From: an uncultured Microbacterium sp.
GTDB taxonomy: Bacteria > Actinomycetota > Actinomycetes > Actinomycetales > Microbacteriaceae
Length of the DNA: 10,473 bases
Reading direction: 5' to 3'
NCBI GenBank assembly: GCA_937988695.1
Contig: CALKHM010000010.1
Location: 1-10,473, forward strand
Each line of letters starts with the position of its first letter. Within the stretch, counting starts at the first letter, position 1. Below are positions 1 to 6,517 of this stretch, piece by piece. The position numbers were made by a program, and so were the translations under genes. The notes beneath the pieces were generated by a model. The model saw only the letters and a program-made list of their open reading frames with translations. It was not told where the DNA came from and searched no databases.

Positions 1-51
1 ACCGAACTGGACTGGGCGATCGAGCAGCTGAAGGTCGCCCTCGAGGGGTAA
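1..51 (+). CDS. 3' end of an unidentified gene (partial)
   Basis: The first 51 bases read in frame as the 16-residue tail TELDWAIEQLKVALEG followed by a TAA stop. The codons are GC-rich with strong G/C at third positions, as expected for a real gene in this genome. The tail looks like an amphipathic helix, but 16 residues are too few to assign a family. The stop codon is embedded in the first copy of the direct-repeat block that follows, so repeat expansion may have reworked this gene end. The gene converges on the MATE transporter gene on the opposite strand. Confidence 0.55.
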   Translation, partial: TELDWAIEQLKVALEG

Positions 52-173
52 GGCCTCGTCGGGCGGGAGGTCGGGCTCGGGGGCTCGGGCTAAGGCCTCG
101 CCGGGCGGGAGGTCGGGCCGGAGCTCGGGCGGGAGGTCGGGCTCGGGGGCTCGGGCTAAGGCCTCGCCGGGCG
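49..173. repeat. Direct repeats in the convergent spacer (49-bp units, 66-bp offset)
   Basis: Positions 59-107 and 125-173 are identical over 49 bases and offset by 66 bases. The 10-mer TAAGGCCTCG starts at 49, 91 and 157. The 15-mer GGGCGGGAGGTCGGG starts at 61, 103 and 127. The block fills almost all of the space between the partial gene and the stop of the MATE gene. It is extremely G-rich on the plus strand. No clear stem followed by a T-run is seen, so I do not call it a terminator. It looks like slippage-prone tandem expansion. Confidence 0.85.
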
Positions 174-178
174 CGGGA

Positions 179-1660
179 TCAGCGCCTCGCGCCCACTCTG
201 CGATGCGGGCGGTGGTGGGCTCTTACCACCGGCACCGGCTGGGTGATGACGGCATCGACCGTCATCGAGCCGTCGGTCGGTCCGATGACGGCGATCGGCG
301 TGGTGGCGGTGGCCAGCTCCGGGGCGACGGGGACCCGGGCCAGACGGCGGTGCTCGCGGACATACGAGGGAATGAGCAGCGCCGCGGCACCCAGCCACGC
401 CAGCGGGTTGCTCAGCACGACGCCGACGTAGCCCAGGAGGGCCCCCAGCACGATCGCAGCGGCCACGCGCATCACGAGCTCGACGACGCCGGTGGCCGTC
501 GGCACCAGCGTGTGCCCGATGCCCTGCAGCGCCCCCCGCAGCACGAACAGCACCCCCAGCGCGCAGTAGCTGACCCCGTTGACGATGAGCATGAGATGGG
601 CCAGGTGCACGACCTCGTCCGAGCCTGAGCCGATGAACACGCGCACCATCTGGGTGCCGAACGCGATCATCAGCGTCCCGAGCGCGAGCGATGAGACGAT
701 GGCCATGCCGGTGGCCTGCACGACGCCGCGGCGAATGCGGTCAGGCCGGCGTCCGCCGAGGTTCTGTGCGGCGTACATCGAGACGGCAAGACCCAACGAC
801 TGCAGGAGCGCGACGGCGAGGCTGTCCACGCGCGACGCGGTCGTGTAGGCGGCGACGGCCTCGGCGCCCAGGCGGTTCAGCGCCACCTGCACGGTCAGCG
901 TGCCGATCGCGATGATCGACGCCTGGAATCCCATGGGCAGACCGAGCCGCAGGTGCTCGGCGAGGTCGGCGCGCGAGACGCGCCAGTCGGCACGGTGCAC
1001 GTGCAGCACGGGCACGCGCCGTCGCACGAACTCCAGACACAGCAGCACCGATACCGCCTGGGACACGACCGTCGCCAGCGCCGCGCCGGCGACACCGAGA
1101 CCGAAGACGCCGACGAACAGGACCACCAGCACGACGTTCAGCCCGCAGGCGACGGTCAGGAACACCAGCGGCGTGCGCGAGTCGCCGATCGCGCGGATGA
1201 TGGCCGCGAAGAAGTTGAAGAACATCGTCGCGCCTGCGCCGAGGAAGCTCACCTGCGTGAAGACGGTGGCACCGTCCAGCAGCTCCGGGGGCGTCTGCAG
1301 CAGCATGAGCACCGGACGGGCGATCAGTGGCGCACCGATCGTGAGCACGACTGTGGCGATGCCGGTGAGGATCGCGCCGGTGGCCACCGAGCGTCGCACG
1401 GCGGCGTAGTCACGGGCCCCGTAAGCCTGCGCGGTGGGGATCGCGAAGCCGCTGGTCATGCCCCACGCGAACCCCAGCAGCAGGAACAGCAGGCTCCCGG
1501 TCGCCCCGACCGCGGCCAGGGCGTCGACGCCCAGGTGCCGGCCGACGACGATCGTGTCGGCGAACTGGTACAGCTGCTGCACGACGTTGCCGATCAGCAG
1601 CGGGACGGCGAACGCGAGGATGACGCGCCACGGGCGACCCGTGGTGAGGGTGGTGGCCAT
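179..1660 (-). CDS. MATE-family multidrug/sodium or proton antiporter
   Basis: Predicted 493-residue polytopic membrane protein of the MATE (multidrug and toxic compound extrusion; NorM/DinF-like) family, which exports drugs or metabolites using an ion gradient. The N-terminus shows family features: a first helix (AVPLLIGNVVQQLYQFADT), then VVGRHLGVDALAAVGATGS and a glycine-rich loop. The pattern repeats in the second half (GLPMGFQASIIAIGTLTVQ, LGAEAVAAYT), the usual pseudo-duplicated six-plus-six helix design. Length is slightly above the usual 440-460 because of a roughly 60-residue C-terminal tail after the last helix, polar and ending in a His/Arg-rich stretch (RAHHRPHRRVGARR), probably cytoplasmic. 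The ATG at 1658-1660 is used because the first membrane segment follows at once; its ribosome site is weak. It appears to be a single-gene unit. Substrate cannot be told from sequence. Confidence 0.93.
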   Translation of the reverse strand: MATTLTTGRPWRVILAFAVPLLIGNVVQQLYQFADTIVVGRHLGVDALAAVGATGSLLFLLLGFAWGMTSGFAIPTAQAYGARDYAAVRRSVATGAILTGIATVVLTIGAPLIARPVLMLLQTPPELLDGATVFTQVSFLGAGATMFFNFFAAIIRAIGDSRTPLVFLTVACGLNVVLVVLFVGVFGLGVAGAALATVVSQAVSVLLCLEFVRRRVPVLHVHRADWRVSRADLAEHLRLGLPMGFQASIIAIGTLTVQVALNRLGAEAVAAYTTASRVDSLAVALLQSLGLAVSMYAAQNLGGRRPDRIRRGVVQATGMAIVSSLALGTLMIAFGTQMVRVFIGSGSDEVVHLAHLMLIVNGVSYCALGVLFVLRGALQGIGHTLVPTATGVVELVMRVAAAIVLGALLGYVGVVLSNPLAWLGAAALLIPSYVREHRRLARVPVAPELATATTPIAVIGPTDGSMTVDAVITQPVPVVRAHHRPHRRVGARR

Positions 1661-1720
1661 GGGACTCTCGGCGGAGGATAGGCGGCGGTCGGGACGGATG
1701 AAGGCGACCGCGCCGCGATC

Positions 1721-1810
1721 GCCTGGTTCGGACAGGTCCGACGTGGACGGGTCCGTGGGGGACGGGTCCGGCGTGGCCGGGTCTGTGGAGGACGGGTCCG
1801 GCGTGGCCGG
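1721..1810. repeat. 30-bp tandem repeat upstream of the MATE gene
   Basis: Units at 1751-1780 and 1781-1810 differ only in their first ten bases (GTCCGTGGGG against GTCTGTGGAG). Their last 20 bases are identical. A degenerate third unit, 1721-1750, precedes them. The period is a multiple of three and open frames cross the block, but the residues encoded are low-complexity and have no start or ribosome site context, so I treat it as non-coding. It lies in the 5' leader/promoter side of the MATE gene. Confidence 0.8.
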
Positions 1811-1828
1811 CCCGCCGTGGACAAGTCT

Positions 1829-1857
1829 ATCGAATCGTTTCGGAGGAATCTGGTCAA
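1829..1857 (-). promoter_or_regulatory. Possible promoter for the MATE gene
   Basis: In an AT-richer island the minus strand reads TTGACC (1852-1857), a good -35 match, followed after 17 bases by TTCGAT (1829-1834), a weak -10 match. The implied start lies about 160 bases upstream of the MATE start codon, leaving a long leader that carries the 30-bp tandem repeat. This rests on motif resemblance only. Confidence 0.25.
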
Positions 1858-1883
1858 GACCCGCGGGGAGCGGCCTTTCCCGC

Positions 1884-1943
1884 CGCGCACGAGGTGGCCG
1901 CGCACGAGGTGGCCGCGCGCGAGGTGGCCGCGCACGAGTCGAG
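1884..1943. repeat. 15-bp tandem repeat, four units
   Basis: Units begin at 1884, 1899, 1914 and 1929. The first two are identical (CGCGCACGAGGTGGC). The third has one change (CGCGCGCGAGGTGGC). The fourth keeps the first ten bases and then runs into the 77-bp palindromic repeat (copy A). The array therefore appears to have grown from the left end of that element, since the same ten bases also open copy B at 2734. Confidence 0.85.
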
Positions 1944-2005
1944 GGGATCTCACCGAGCGAGGAGGGTTCGTGCCGGAGAGGTCCTCATCCCGTGAGATCT
2001 CCTCG
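1929..2005. repeat. 77-bp dispersed palindromic repeat, copy A
   Basis: This block matches 2734-2810 closely and in the same orientation. The first 26 bases are identical, as is most of the last 26. The ends can pair: 1940-1953 (CGAGGGGATCTCAC) with 1992-2005 (GTGAGATCTCCTCG), 14 pairs with one G-T. The middle of about 38 bases is more variable. It lies between two divergent genes. Two copies within 1 kb, both strictly intergenic, suggest a REP- or MITE-like element; family identity is unknown. Confidence 0.85.
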
Positions 2006-2197
2006 CTTGGTCACGGGATGATGCTGCGGCATCCGCCCGCATGCGGTCAGCACGTACCGCGTGCCGGCCGCACTCCTGTCCCGCACCTGCGCGCAACCCG
2101 AGCCGCTCGCTCCGCGTCGGGAAGCGGCACGGCCAGCGGAAGTCACGTGGTTCGATAGAGACGTGTGTGAGATCGTGGTGCGTTCGAGAGGTCGGCT
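2006..2197. other. Remaining spacer upstream of the small membrane protein
   Basis: Together with the repeats to its left this completes a 537-base region without a supported gene (1661-2197). Here I see only a short perfect palindrome, CCGCATGCGG at 2037-2046, and a GAGAGG ribosome-binding site (2186-2191) belonging to the next gene. No convincing -35/-10 pair, tRNA-like or riboswitch-like fold is evident by eye. Confidence 0.5.
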
Positions 2198-2638
2198 GTG
2201 ACCTCGCCGCCTCGGACGCCCTACGGGCGGCTGGTCCATGAGATCACCGAGACCGTGGCGATCCCGCACACCTACACGCTCCTGATCTGGAGCACGACGA
2301 TGGTGACGGTGGAGCATCACGGGCTGCCGGATGTCTGGTCGGTATTGCTCATGCTCCTCGGCGCCTGCGCGGCCTACATCGTCGTGGGCCGGATCGCCCA
2401 CCGGCGGCACAGTGCGCGCCCCGCGGTCGAGCGCCGCGTCATCGCGCATCCGTATCTGGTGGCCACCGGCAACGTGGGAACTCTGTTCGCCGCAACGGCT
2501 GTCTGCTGGGCGGTCTCGTGGGTTCCTGTCGTGCATCTCGCTTGGCTGCTGACCGGAGTGGCCGGGACCACGGCGTACCTCACGGGGATGGCGGTGCAGG
2601 CGTATGTCGTCGCCCGCCGCGCGCCTGTCGAGGAATGA
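2198..2638 (+). CDS. Small integral membrane protein of unknown function
   Basis: A 146-residue protein starting at GTG, placed six bases after a good GAGAGG ribosome site. I do not recognise the family. Hydrophobic segments are clear at about residues 45-65 (VWSVLLMLLGACAAYIVVG), 86-108 (containing NVGTLFAATAVCWAVSW) and 112-138 (VVHLAWLLTGVAGTTAYLTG and following). A weaker one lies at 22-38, so three or four membrane helices are likely. An Arg/His-rich loop (RIAHRRHSARPAVERRVIAH, about 65-84) sits between the second and third and is probably cytoplasmic by the positive-inside rule. Codon use is typical of the neighbours, supporting a real gene. It is transcribed alone, divergent from the MATE gene and convergent with rhaB, so context gives no function. 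Confidence 0.8.
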   Translation: MTSPPRTPYGRLVHEITETVAIPHTYTLLIWSTTMVTVEHHGLPDVWSVLLMLLGACAAYIVVGRIAHRRHSARPAVERRVIAHPYLVATGNVGTLFAATAVCWAVSWVPVVHLAWLLTGVAGTTAYLTGMAVQAYVVARRAPVEE

Positions 2639-2733
2639 CGCACAGGCCGTCTGTGGACGGAGGGGACGCACGGTAGAGCTCCGCGAGGACCTGGTCGCGC
2701 GTGTCGGCGATGAGCAGTCAGGCCCCGTCAGGG

Positions 2734-2810
2734 CGCGCACGAGTCGAGGGGATCTCACCAGGAGAGGATGCTCTGCGCCGGAGGGGTCCTCACCCCGTGA
2801 GATCTCCTCG
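2734..2810. repeat. 77-bp dispersed palindromic repeat, copy B (possible bidirectional terminator)
   Basis: Second copy of the element at 1929-2005. The outer stem pairs 2745-2758 with 2797-2810, 14 pairs with one G-T. An inner hairpin pairs GGGGT (2783-2787) with ACCCC (2792-2796) around a CCTC loop. It sits 23 bases beyond the stop of rhaB and about 95 bases beyond the stop of the membrane-protein gene, in a convergent spacer, where a strong hairpin could terminate transcripts from both sides. There is no T-run, so a terminator role is inferred from position and fold only. Confidence 0.8.
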
Positions 2811-2832
2811 TCTCGTGACGGATGCGGCGGCT

Positions 2833-4251
2833 TCAGCTGCGCGGTGTGAACCGCCGCGGCGCGTGGGTGCGCGCGACCAGGTCGCGCAGGGCCTCGAGCG
2901 ACCCGGTGACGAACCCGGCGGCGCGCGCCTGAACGAGCAGGTTGCCCAGGGCCGTGGCCTCGACGGGGCCGGCCAGCACGGGAAGACCCGCGCGGTCGGC
3001 GATGCGCTGGCACAGCAGCTCGCCCTGTGCGCCTCCGCCGACGATGTGGATGGTGCGCACCTCCACGCCCGAGACGCGGGCGGCCGTGGCCACGGCATCC
3101 GTGAAGGCCTGCGCGAGTGACTCGATGATCGAGCGCGCGTACTCGGCACGGGTTCGCGGGGCGGCGACGGCGTGCTCGGCGCACCAGGCGGCGATGCGGG
3201 CGGGGATGTCGCCCGGGGGAAGGAAGCGCGGGTCCTCGACGTCGAACACCGGGACCTCTGCCGCGGGAACGCCGGCGGCGGACTCCAGCAGGGCGGGCAG
3301 GTCGATCGACTCGGCATCCTCCTGCTCCCAGCGGCGCACGCTTTCGCTGAGCACCCACAGGCCCATCACGTTGTGCAGCAGCCGCACCCGTGCGTCCACG
3401 CCGCCCTCGTTCGTGAAGTTCGCCGCCAGCACGTCGGGGGTGAGCACCGGTGCGGGTACCTCCACGCCGACCAGGCCCCACGTGCCGCACGAGATGTAGG
3501 CGGCGTGCTCGGCGTCCATGGGCACCGCCACCACGGCCGATGCGGTGTCGTGCGAGCCGACCGCGGTCACCGCCAGGTCGCGGTGCGCCCGTAGCGCCGC
3601 GGAGACGTCGGAGCGAAGCATCCCGATCCGCTCTCCGGGGGAGACGAGCGTGGGCAGGATGCCGCGGGGCAGACCGAGCGCCTGGACGAGCTCGTCGTCC
3701 CAGGCGCCTCCCCGCAGCAGCCCCGTGGTCGAGGCGTTCGTGCGCTCGGCGACCGCGCGGCCGGTGAGCCAGTAGCCGATGAGGTCGGGGATGAGCAGTG
3801 CGGTCTCGGCGAAGGCGAGGACGTCGGGGTCCTCGGCGGCGAGCTGGTACAGCGTGGTGAACGGCAGGAACTGGAGGCCGTTGCGGGCGAACAGCGCGGG
3901 ATGCGGCATCCGTTCGTGGACGGCGGCGACGCCCCGGTCGATGCGCTCGTCGCGGTAGTGGAACGGAGCGCCGAGCATGCGGCTCCCGCGCAGCAGCGCG
4001 TAGTCCACCGCCCACGAGTCGACGCCGATGCTCGCGATCGCGGGGTGGGCGCGCACGGCCTCTCGTAGGCCGTCCAGAGCCGCGCCGTACAGCCCGAGCA
4101 CGTTCCAGTGCAGGCCGTCGCCGGTGTGTACGGGCGTGTTCGGGAACCGCGCGACCTGCCGGGCGTCGAGCACGTCCGGTCCGACCCGGCCCGCGATCAC
4201 CCGGCCGCTGGTGGCGCCGAGGTCGATGGCGGCGACCTCTCCGGCCGTCAT
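2833..4251 (-). CDS. rhaB: Rhamnulokinase
   Basis: A 472-residue FGGY-family carbohydrate kinase that transfers phosphate from ATP to L-rhamnulose, giving L-rhamnulose 1-phosphate in the cytoplasm. Visible marks, in order: the N-terminal phosphate loop DLGATSGR (10-17), the rhamnulokinase-type sugar-site motifs GVDSWAVDY (76-84) and HYRDER (98-103), GSHDTASAV (232-240) with the expected catalytic base Asp235, YISCGTWGLVGVE (252-264), FTNEGG (279-284), and the adenosine motif VGGGAQ (404-409) followed by GPVEATALGN (428-437). The combination points to RhaB rather than glycerol, xylulose or fuculose kinase. Length is close to the usual 460-490. The ATG at 4249-4251 follows a G-rich ribosome site (AGGGGG). 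It lies 121 bases downstream of the aldolase/dehydrogenase gene on the same strand, probably in one operon, with a large palindromic structure in the gap. Confidence 0.95.
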   Translation of the reverse strand: MTAGEVAAIDLGATSGRVIAGRVGPDVLDARQVARFPNTPVHTGDGLHWNVLGLYGAALDGLREAVRAHPAIASIGVDSWAVDYALLRGSRMLGAPFHYRDERIDRGVAAVHERMPHPALFARNGLQFLPFTTLYQLAAEDPDVLAFAETALLIPDLIGYWLTGRAVAERTNASTTGLLRGGAWDDELVQALGLPRGILPTLVSPGERIGMLRSDVSAALRAHRDLAVTAVGSHDTASAVVAVPMDAEHAAYISCGTWGLVGVEVPAPVLTPDVLAANFTNEGGVDARVRLLHNVMGLWVLSESVRRWEQEDAESIDLPALLESAAGVPAAEVPVFDVEDPRFLPPGDIPARIAAWCAEHAVAAPRTRAEYARSIIESLAQAFTDAVATAARVSGVEVRTIHIVGGGAQGELLCQRIADRAGLPVLAGPVEATALGNLLVQARAAGFVTGSLEALRDLVARTHAPRRFTPRS

Positions 4252-4265
4252 CGCCCGGCCCCCTG

Positions 4266-4349
4266 CGGCGAATTCACATGAATTCGCCGAATGTACATCA
4301 AACTTCCGGCAGTTCCGTGTGCATTCGCCAAATTCATGTGAATTTGGCG
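4266..4349. promoter_or_regulatory. Nested inverted repeat with two 24-bp palindromes in the rhaD-rhaB gap
   Basis: Two near-perfect palindromes occur here. The one at 4266-4289 has arms CGGCGAATTCA/TGAATTCGCCG around CA. The one at 4326-4349 has arms CGCCAAATTCA/TGAATTTGGCG around TG. Their centres are exactly 60 bases apart. Each is also half of a larger inverted repeat: 4266-4298 matches the reverse complement of 4317-4349 at 27 of 33 positions. Seen as about 19-base units, the block is two units pointing right (4266, 4285) and two pointing left (ending 4330, 4349) around an 8-base centre. The stems are AT-rich with no T-run, unlike an intrinsic terminator. It may be a multi-site operator controlling rhaB, an mRNA processing/stability structure, or a REP-type element. 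Confidence 0.75.
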
Positions 4350-4372
4350 AAGGTGGGGGAGCGCGAGCGCGG

Positions 4373-6409
4373 TCATCGCAGGAACGCGGCGGCGACGCCG
4401 GAGTCGACCGGGATGTGCACTCCGGTGGTGCGGGACAGCTCGGGGCCGGTGAGCACGTACACCGCGTCGGCGACGTTCTCGGGCACGACCTCGCGCTTGA
4501 GGATGGTGCGGTTCGCGTAGAACTGGCCGAGGTCCTCTTCCTTCACGCCATAGGTCGCGGCGCGCTGCGCACCCCACCCGCCGGCGAAGATGCCCGACCC
4601 GCGCACCACGCCGTCGGGGTTGATGCCGTTCACGCGCACGCCGTGCTCGCCGAGCTCGACGGCCAGCAGACGCACCTGGTGGGCCTGATCGGCCTTGGTG
4701 GCGGAGTAGGCGATGTTGTTGGGCCCTGCGAACACGCTGTTCTTCGAGGAGATGTAGATCACATCCCCGCCCATGCCCTGCTCGATCAGAGGCTTCGCCG
4801 CGGCTCTGGAGACGAGGAACGACCCCTTCGCCATGACGTCGTGCTGCAGGTCCCAGTCCTTCTCGGTGGTCTCCAGCAACGGCTTGGACAGCGACAGCCC
4901 GGCGTTGTTCACGACCAGGTCGATGCCGCCGAACGCGAGCACCGTCGCGTCGATCGCGGCCTGCACGCCCTCCGCGTCGGCGACGTTCGCCGCCACGCCG
5001 ATCGCGACGTCCGTGCCGCCCAGCGACGCGGCCACCTCCTGCGCCTTGCCCAGGTCGAGGTCGGCGACCACGACGCAGGCCCCCTCCTTCGCGAGCCGGG
5101 TCGCGATGGCCTTGCCGATGCCGGATGCCGCACCCGTGACGAACGCGATCCGCCCCTGGTGCGTCTTCGGCTTCGGCATCCGCTGCAGCTTCGCCTCTTC
5201 CAGCGCCCAGTACTCGATGCGGAACTTCTCCGCCTCCGGGATCGGCTGATAGGTGGACAGCGCCTCGGCACCGCGCATGACGCCTATCGCGTTGACGTAG
5301 AACTCGCCCGCGACCCGCGCGGTCTGCTTGTTGGCGCCGAAGCTGAACATGCCCACGCCCGGCACCAGCACGATCAGCGGGTCGGCGCCGCGCATGGCCG
5401 GAGAGTCCGCGTCGGCGTGCCGCTGGTAGTACGCGGCGTAGTCGGCACGGTACGCCTCGTGCAGTTCCCTGAGCCGGGCCACGGATGCCTCCACCGACGC
5501 GTCGGCGGGAAGGTCGAGGATCATCGGCTTGACCTTGGTGCGCAGGAAGTGGTCGGGGCAGCTCGTGCCCAGCTCGGCCAGCGCCGGTGCCTTCTCGGAT
5601 GCCAGGAAGTCCAACACCGCGTCGGTGTCGGTGTAGTGCCCGACCATGGGACGGTCGGTCGAGGCGAGCCCGCGGATCGTCGGAGCGAGCGCGGCGGCCT
5701 TCGCGCGCCGTTCGGCCTCCGGCAGCGGGCCGTATCCGGGACGGACGGGGCCGAACGGGGCGGGTGCCCCCTGCTCGTCGATGTACGCCTGCGCGGTGGC
5801 GATGATCCACAGGCTGTTCGCCTCGGCCTCGTCGGACGTGTCACCCCACGCGGTGATCCCGTGACCGCCCAGGATGCAGCCGACGGCCTGCGGGTTGGCC
5901 GCCTTGATCGCCGCAATGTCCAGACCGAGCTGGAAGCCCGGCCGGCGCCACGGCACCCACACCACCTTCTCGCCGAAGATCTGCGGGGTCAGGGCCGCGC
6001 CGTCGGCGGCCGTCGCGATCGCGATGCCGGCGTCGGGATGCAGGTGGTCCACGTGCGCGGCATCCACCAGCCCGTGCATGGCGGTGTCGATCGACGGCGC
6101 CGCACCGCCCTTGCCGTGCAGGCAGAAGTCGAACGCCGCGACCATCTCGTCCTCGCGGTCGATCCCGGGGTAGACGTCGATCAGCGCGCGCATCCGGTCC
6201 AGCCGCAGCACTGCCAGGCCTTCGGGCGTGAGTGTGCCCAGGTCACCTCCCGACCCCTTCACCCAGAGCAGCTCGACGTCGCGCCCCGTGACCGGGTCGA
6301 CCGCCGTGCCCTTGGCCGAGGTGTTCCCCCCGGCATAGTTCGTGTTCACCGGGTCGGCTCCCAGCCGGTTGCTGCGCGCGATCAGGTCGGTGACGGTCGG
6401 GTTGGTCAT
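4373..6409 (-). CDS. rhaD: Bifunctional rhamnulose-1-phosphate aldolase / L-lactaldehyde dehydrogenase
   Basis: A 678-residue two-domain cytoplasmic enzyme. The N-terminal class II aldolase/adducin-like domain (about 1-400) should cleave rhamnulose 1-phosphate to dihydroxyacetone phosphate and L-lactaldehyde. Candidate metal ligands are His122 and His124 (DHLHPDAG) and His183 (GGHGITAWGD). The C-terminal short-chain dehydrogenase domain (about 418-678) has TGAASGIG (425-432), the acidic VVADLD (447-452) that favours NAD, NNAG (501-504), Ser554/Ser555 and the catalytic Tyr568-xxx-Lys572 (YSATK). It should oxidise the lactaldehyde to lactate. The length matches the known fused actinobacterial and rhizobial proteins. 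The ATG at 6407-6409 follows an AAGGA ribosome site five bases away. It is first in the minus-strand unit, with rhaB after it. No frameshift or missing key residue is seen. Confidence 0.95.
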   Translation of the reverse strand: MTNPTVTDLIARSNRLGADPVNTNYAGGNTSAKGTAVDPVTGRDVELLWVKGSGGDLGTLTPEGLAVLRLDRMRALIDVYPGIDREDEMVAAFDFCLHGKGGAAPSIDTAMHGLVDAAHVDHLHPDAGIAIATAADGAALTPQIFGEKVVWVPWRRPGFQLGLDIAAIKAANPQAVGCILGGHGITAWGDTSDEAEANSLWIIATAQAYIDEQGAPAPFGPVRPGYGPLPEAERRAKAAALAPTIRGLASTDRPMVGHYTDTDAVLDFLASEKAPALAELGTSCPDHFLRTKVKPMILDLPADASVEASVARLRELHEAYRADYAAYYQRHADADSPAMRGADPLIVLVPGVGMFSFGANKQTARVAGEFYVNAIGVMRGAEALSTYQPIPEAEKFRIEYWALEEAKLQRMPKPKTHQGRIAFVTGAASGIGKAIATRLAKEGACVVVADLDLGKAQEVAASLGGTDVAIGVAANVADAEGVQAAIDATVLAFGGIDLVVNNAGLSLSKPLLETTEKDWDLQHDVMAKGSFLVSRAAAKPLIEQGMGGDVIYISSKNSVFAGPNNIAYSATKADQAHQVRLLAVELGEHGVRVNGINPDGVVRGSGIFAGGWGAQRAATYGVKEEDLGQFYANRTILKREVVPENVADAVYVLTGPELSRTTGVHIPVDSGVAAAFLR

Positions 6410-6449
6410 GACGGTCCTTCATTCCGTGCGAGTACGGAGGAGTCTCGCT

Positions 6450-6470
6450 TCTGTTGTCTGTTTTCTGTTG
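6450..6470. promoter_or_regulatory. Three 7-bp direct repeats, candidate operator for the rhaD promoter
   Basis: Plus-strand TCTGTTG (6450-6456), TCTGTTT (6457-6463) and TCTGTTG (6464-6470) lie head to tail with no gap. They sit just downstream of the predicted -10 of the rhaD promoter, where a bound repressor would block RNA polymerase. Some DeoR-family regulators bind short direct repeats, and such a gene lies next door; the pairing is inference. Confidence 0.5.
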
Positions 6471-6473
6471 TGA

Positions 6474-6502
6474 AAAATAACACGAAAGAACAGCCGGAGC
6501 AA
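6474..6502 (-). promoter_or_regulatory. Candidate promoter of the rhaD-rhaB unit
   Basis: On the minus strand TTGCTC (6497-6502, three of six to the -35 consensus) and TATTTT (6474-6479, four of six to the -10 consensus) are 17 bases apart, in a clearly AT-richer island just upstream of rhaD. The expected start would be about 60 bases before the rhaD ATG, within the 7-bp direct repeats. Confidence 0.4.
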
Positions 6503-6515
6503 TGTCTTGCTCGGC
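6493..6515 (-). terminator. Possible weak terminator of the deoR-type gene
   Basis: Two bases beyond the TAG of the regulator gene, the minus strand reads GCCGAGCAA, loop GACA, TTGCTCCGGC: nine pairs with one bulged C. A T-rich but interrupted stretch follows, running into TTATTTTT. The stem overlaps the predicted -35 of the rhaD promoter, so some read-through into rhaD is possible. Confidence 0.4.
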
Positions 6516-6517
6516 CG

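Noticed and set aside
1656..2021. Possible small plus-strand protein made of the 30-bp and 15-bp repeats
   Set aside because: Although in frame across the repeats, it has no credible ribosome site or conserved start and its residues are pure repeat translation (Gly/Ser/Asp then Arg/Gly).
2037..2046. Short perfect palindrome CCGCATGCGG as an operator
   Set aside because: Ten-base GC-rich palindromes are expected by chance at this base composition, and no promoter boxes lie nearby.
1661..2197. tRNA, small RNA or riboswitch in the long divergent spacer
   Set aside because: No cloverleaf, TTCGA arm context or known riboswitch core was seen by eye; tandem and palindromic repeats explain most of the structure.
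1985..4015. A long minus-strand open frame (676 codons) overlapping rhaB and the small membrane gene
   Set aside because: It is an out-of-phase shadow of rhaB, Arg/Pro-rich, and runs through both copies of the intergenic repeat and antisense to the membrane-protein gene.
4266..4349. CRISPR array or intrinsic terminator in the rhaD-rhaB gap
   Set aside because: The units are inverted rather than direct, with no unique spacers of constant length and no cas genes. The stems are AT-rich and lack a following T-run.
4248..5810. Minus-strand frame in a second phase across rhaD, ending in the nested palindrome
   Set aside because: Out of phase with the conserved enzyme; its low-complexity Arg/Gly-rich sequence indicates a shadow, and the IHVN-type residues at its end only reflect the palindromic repeats.
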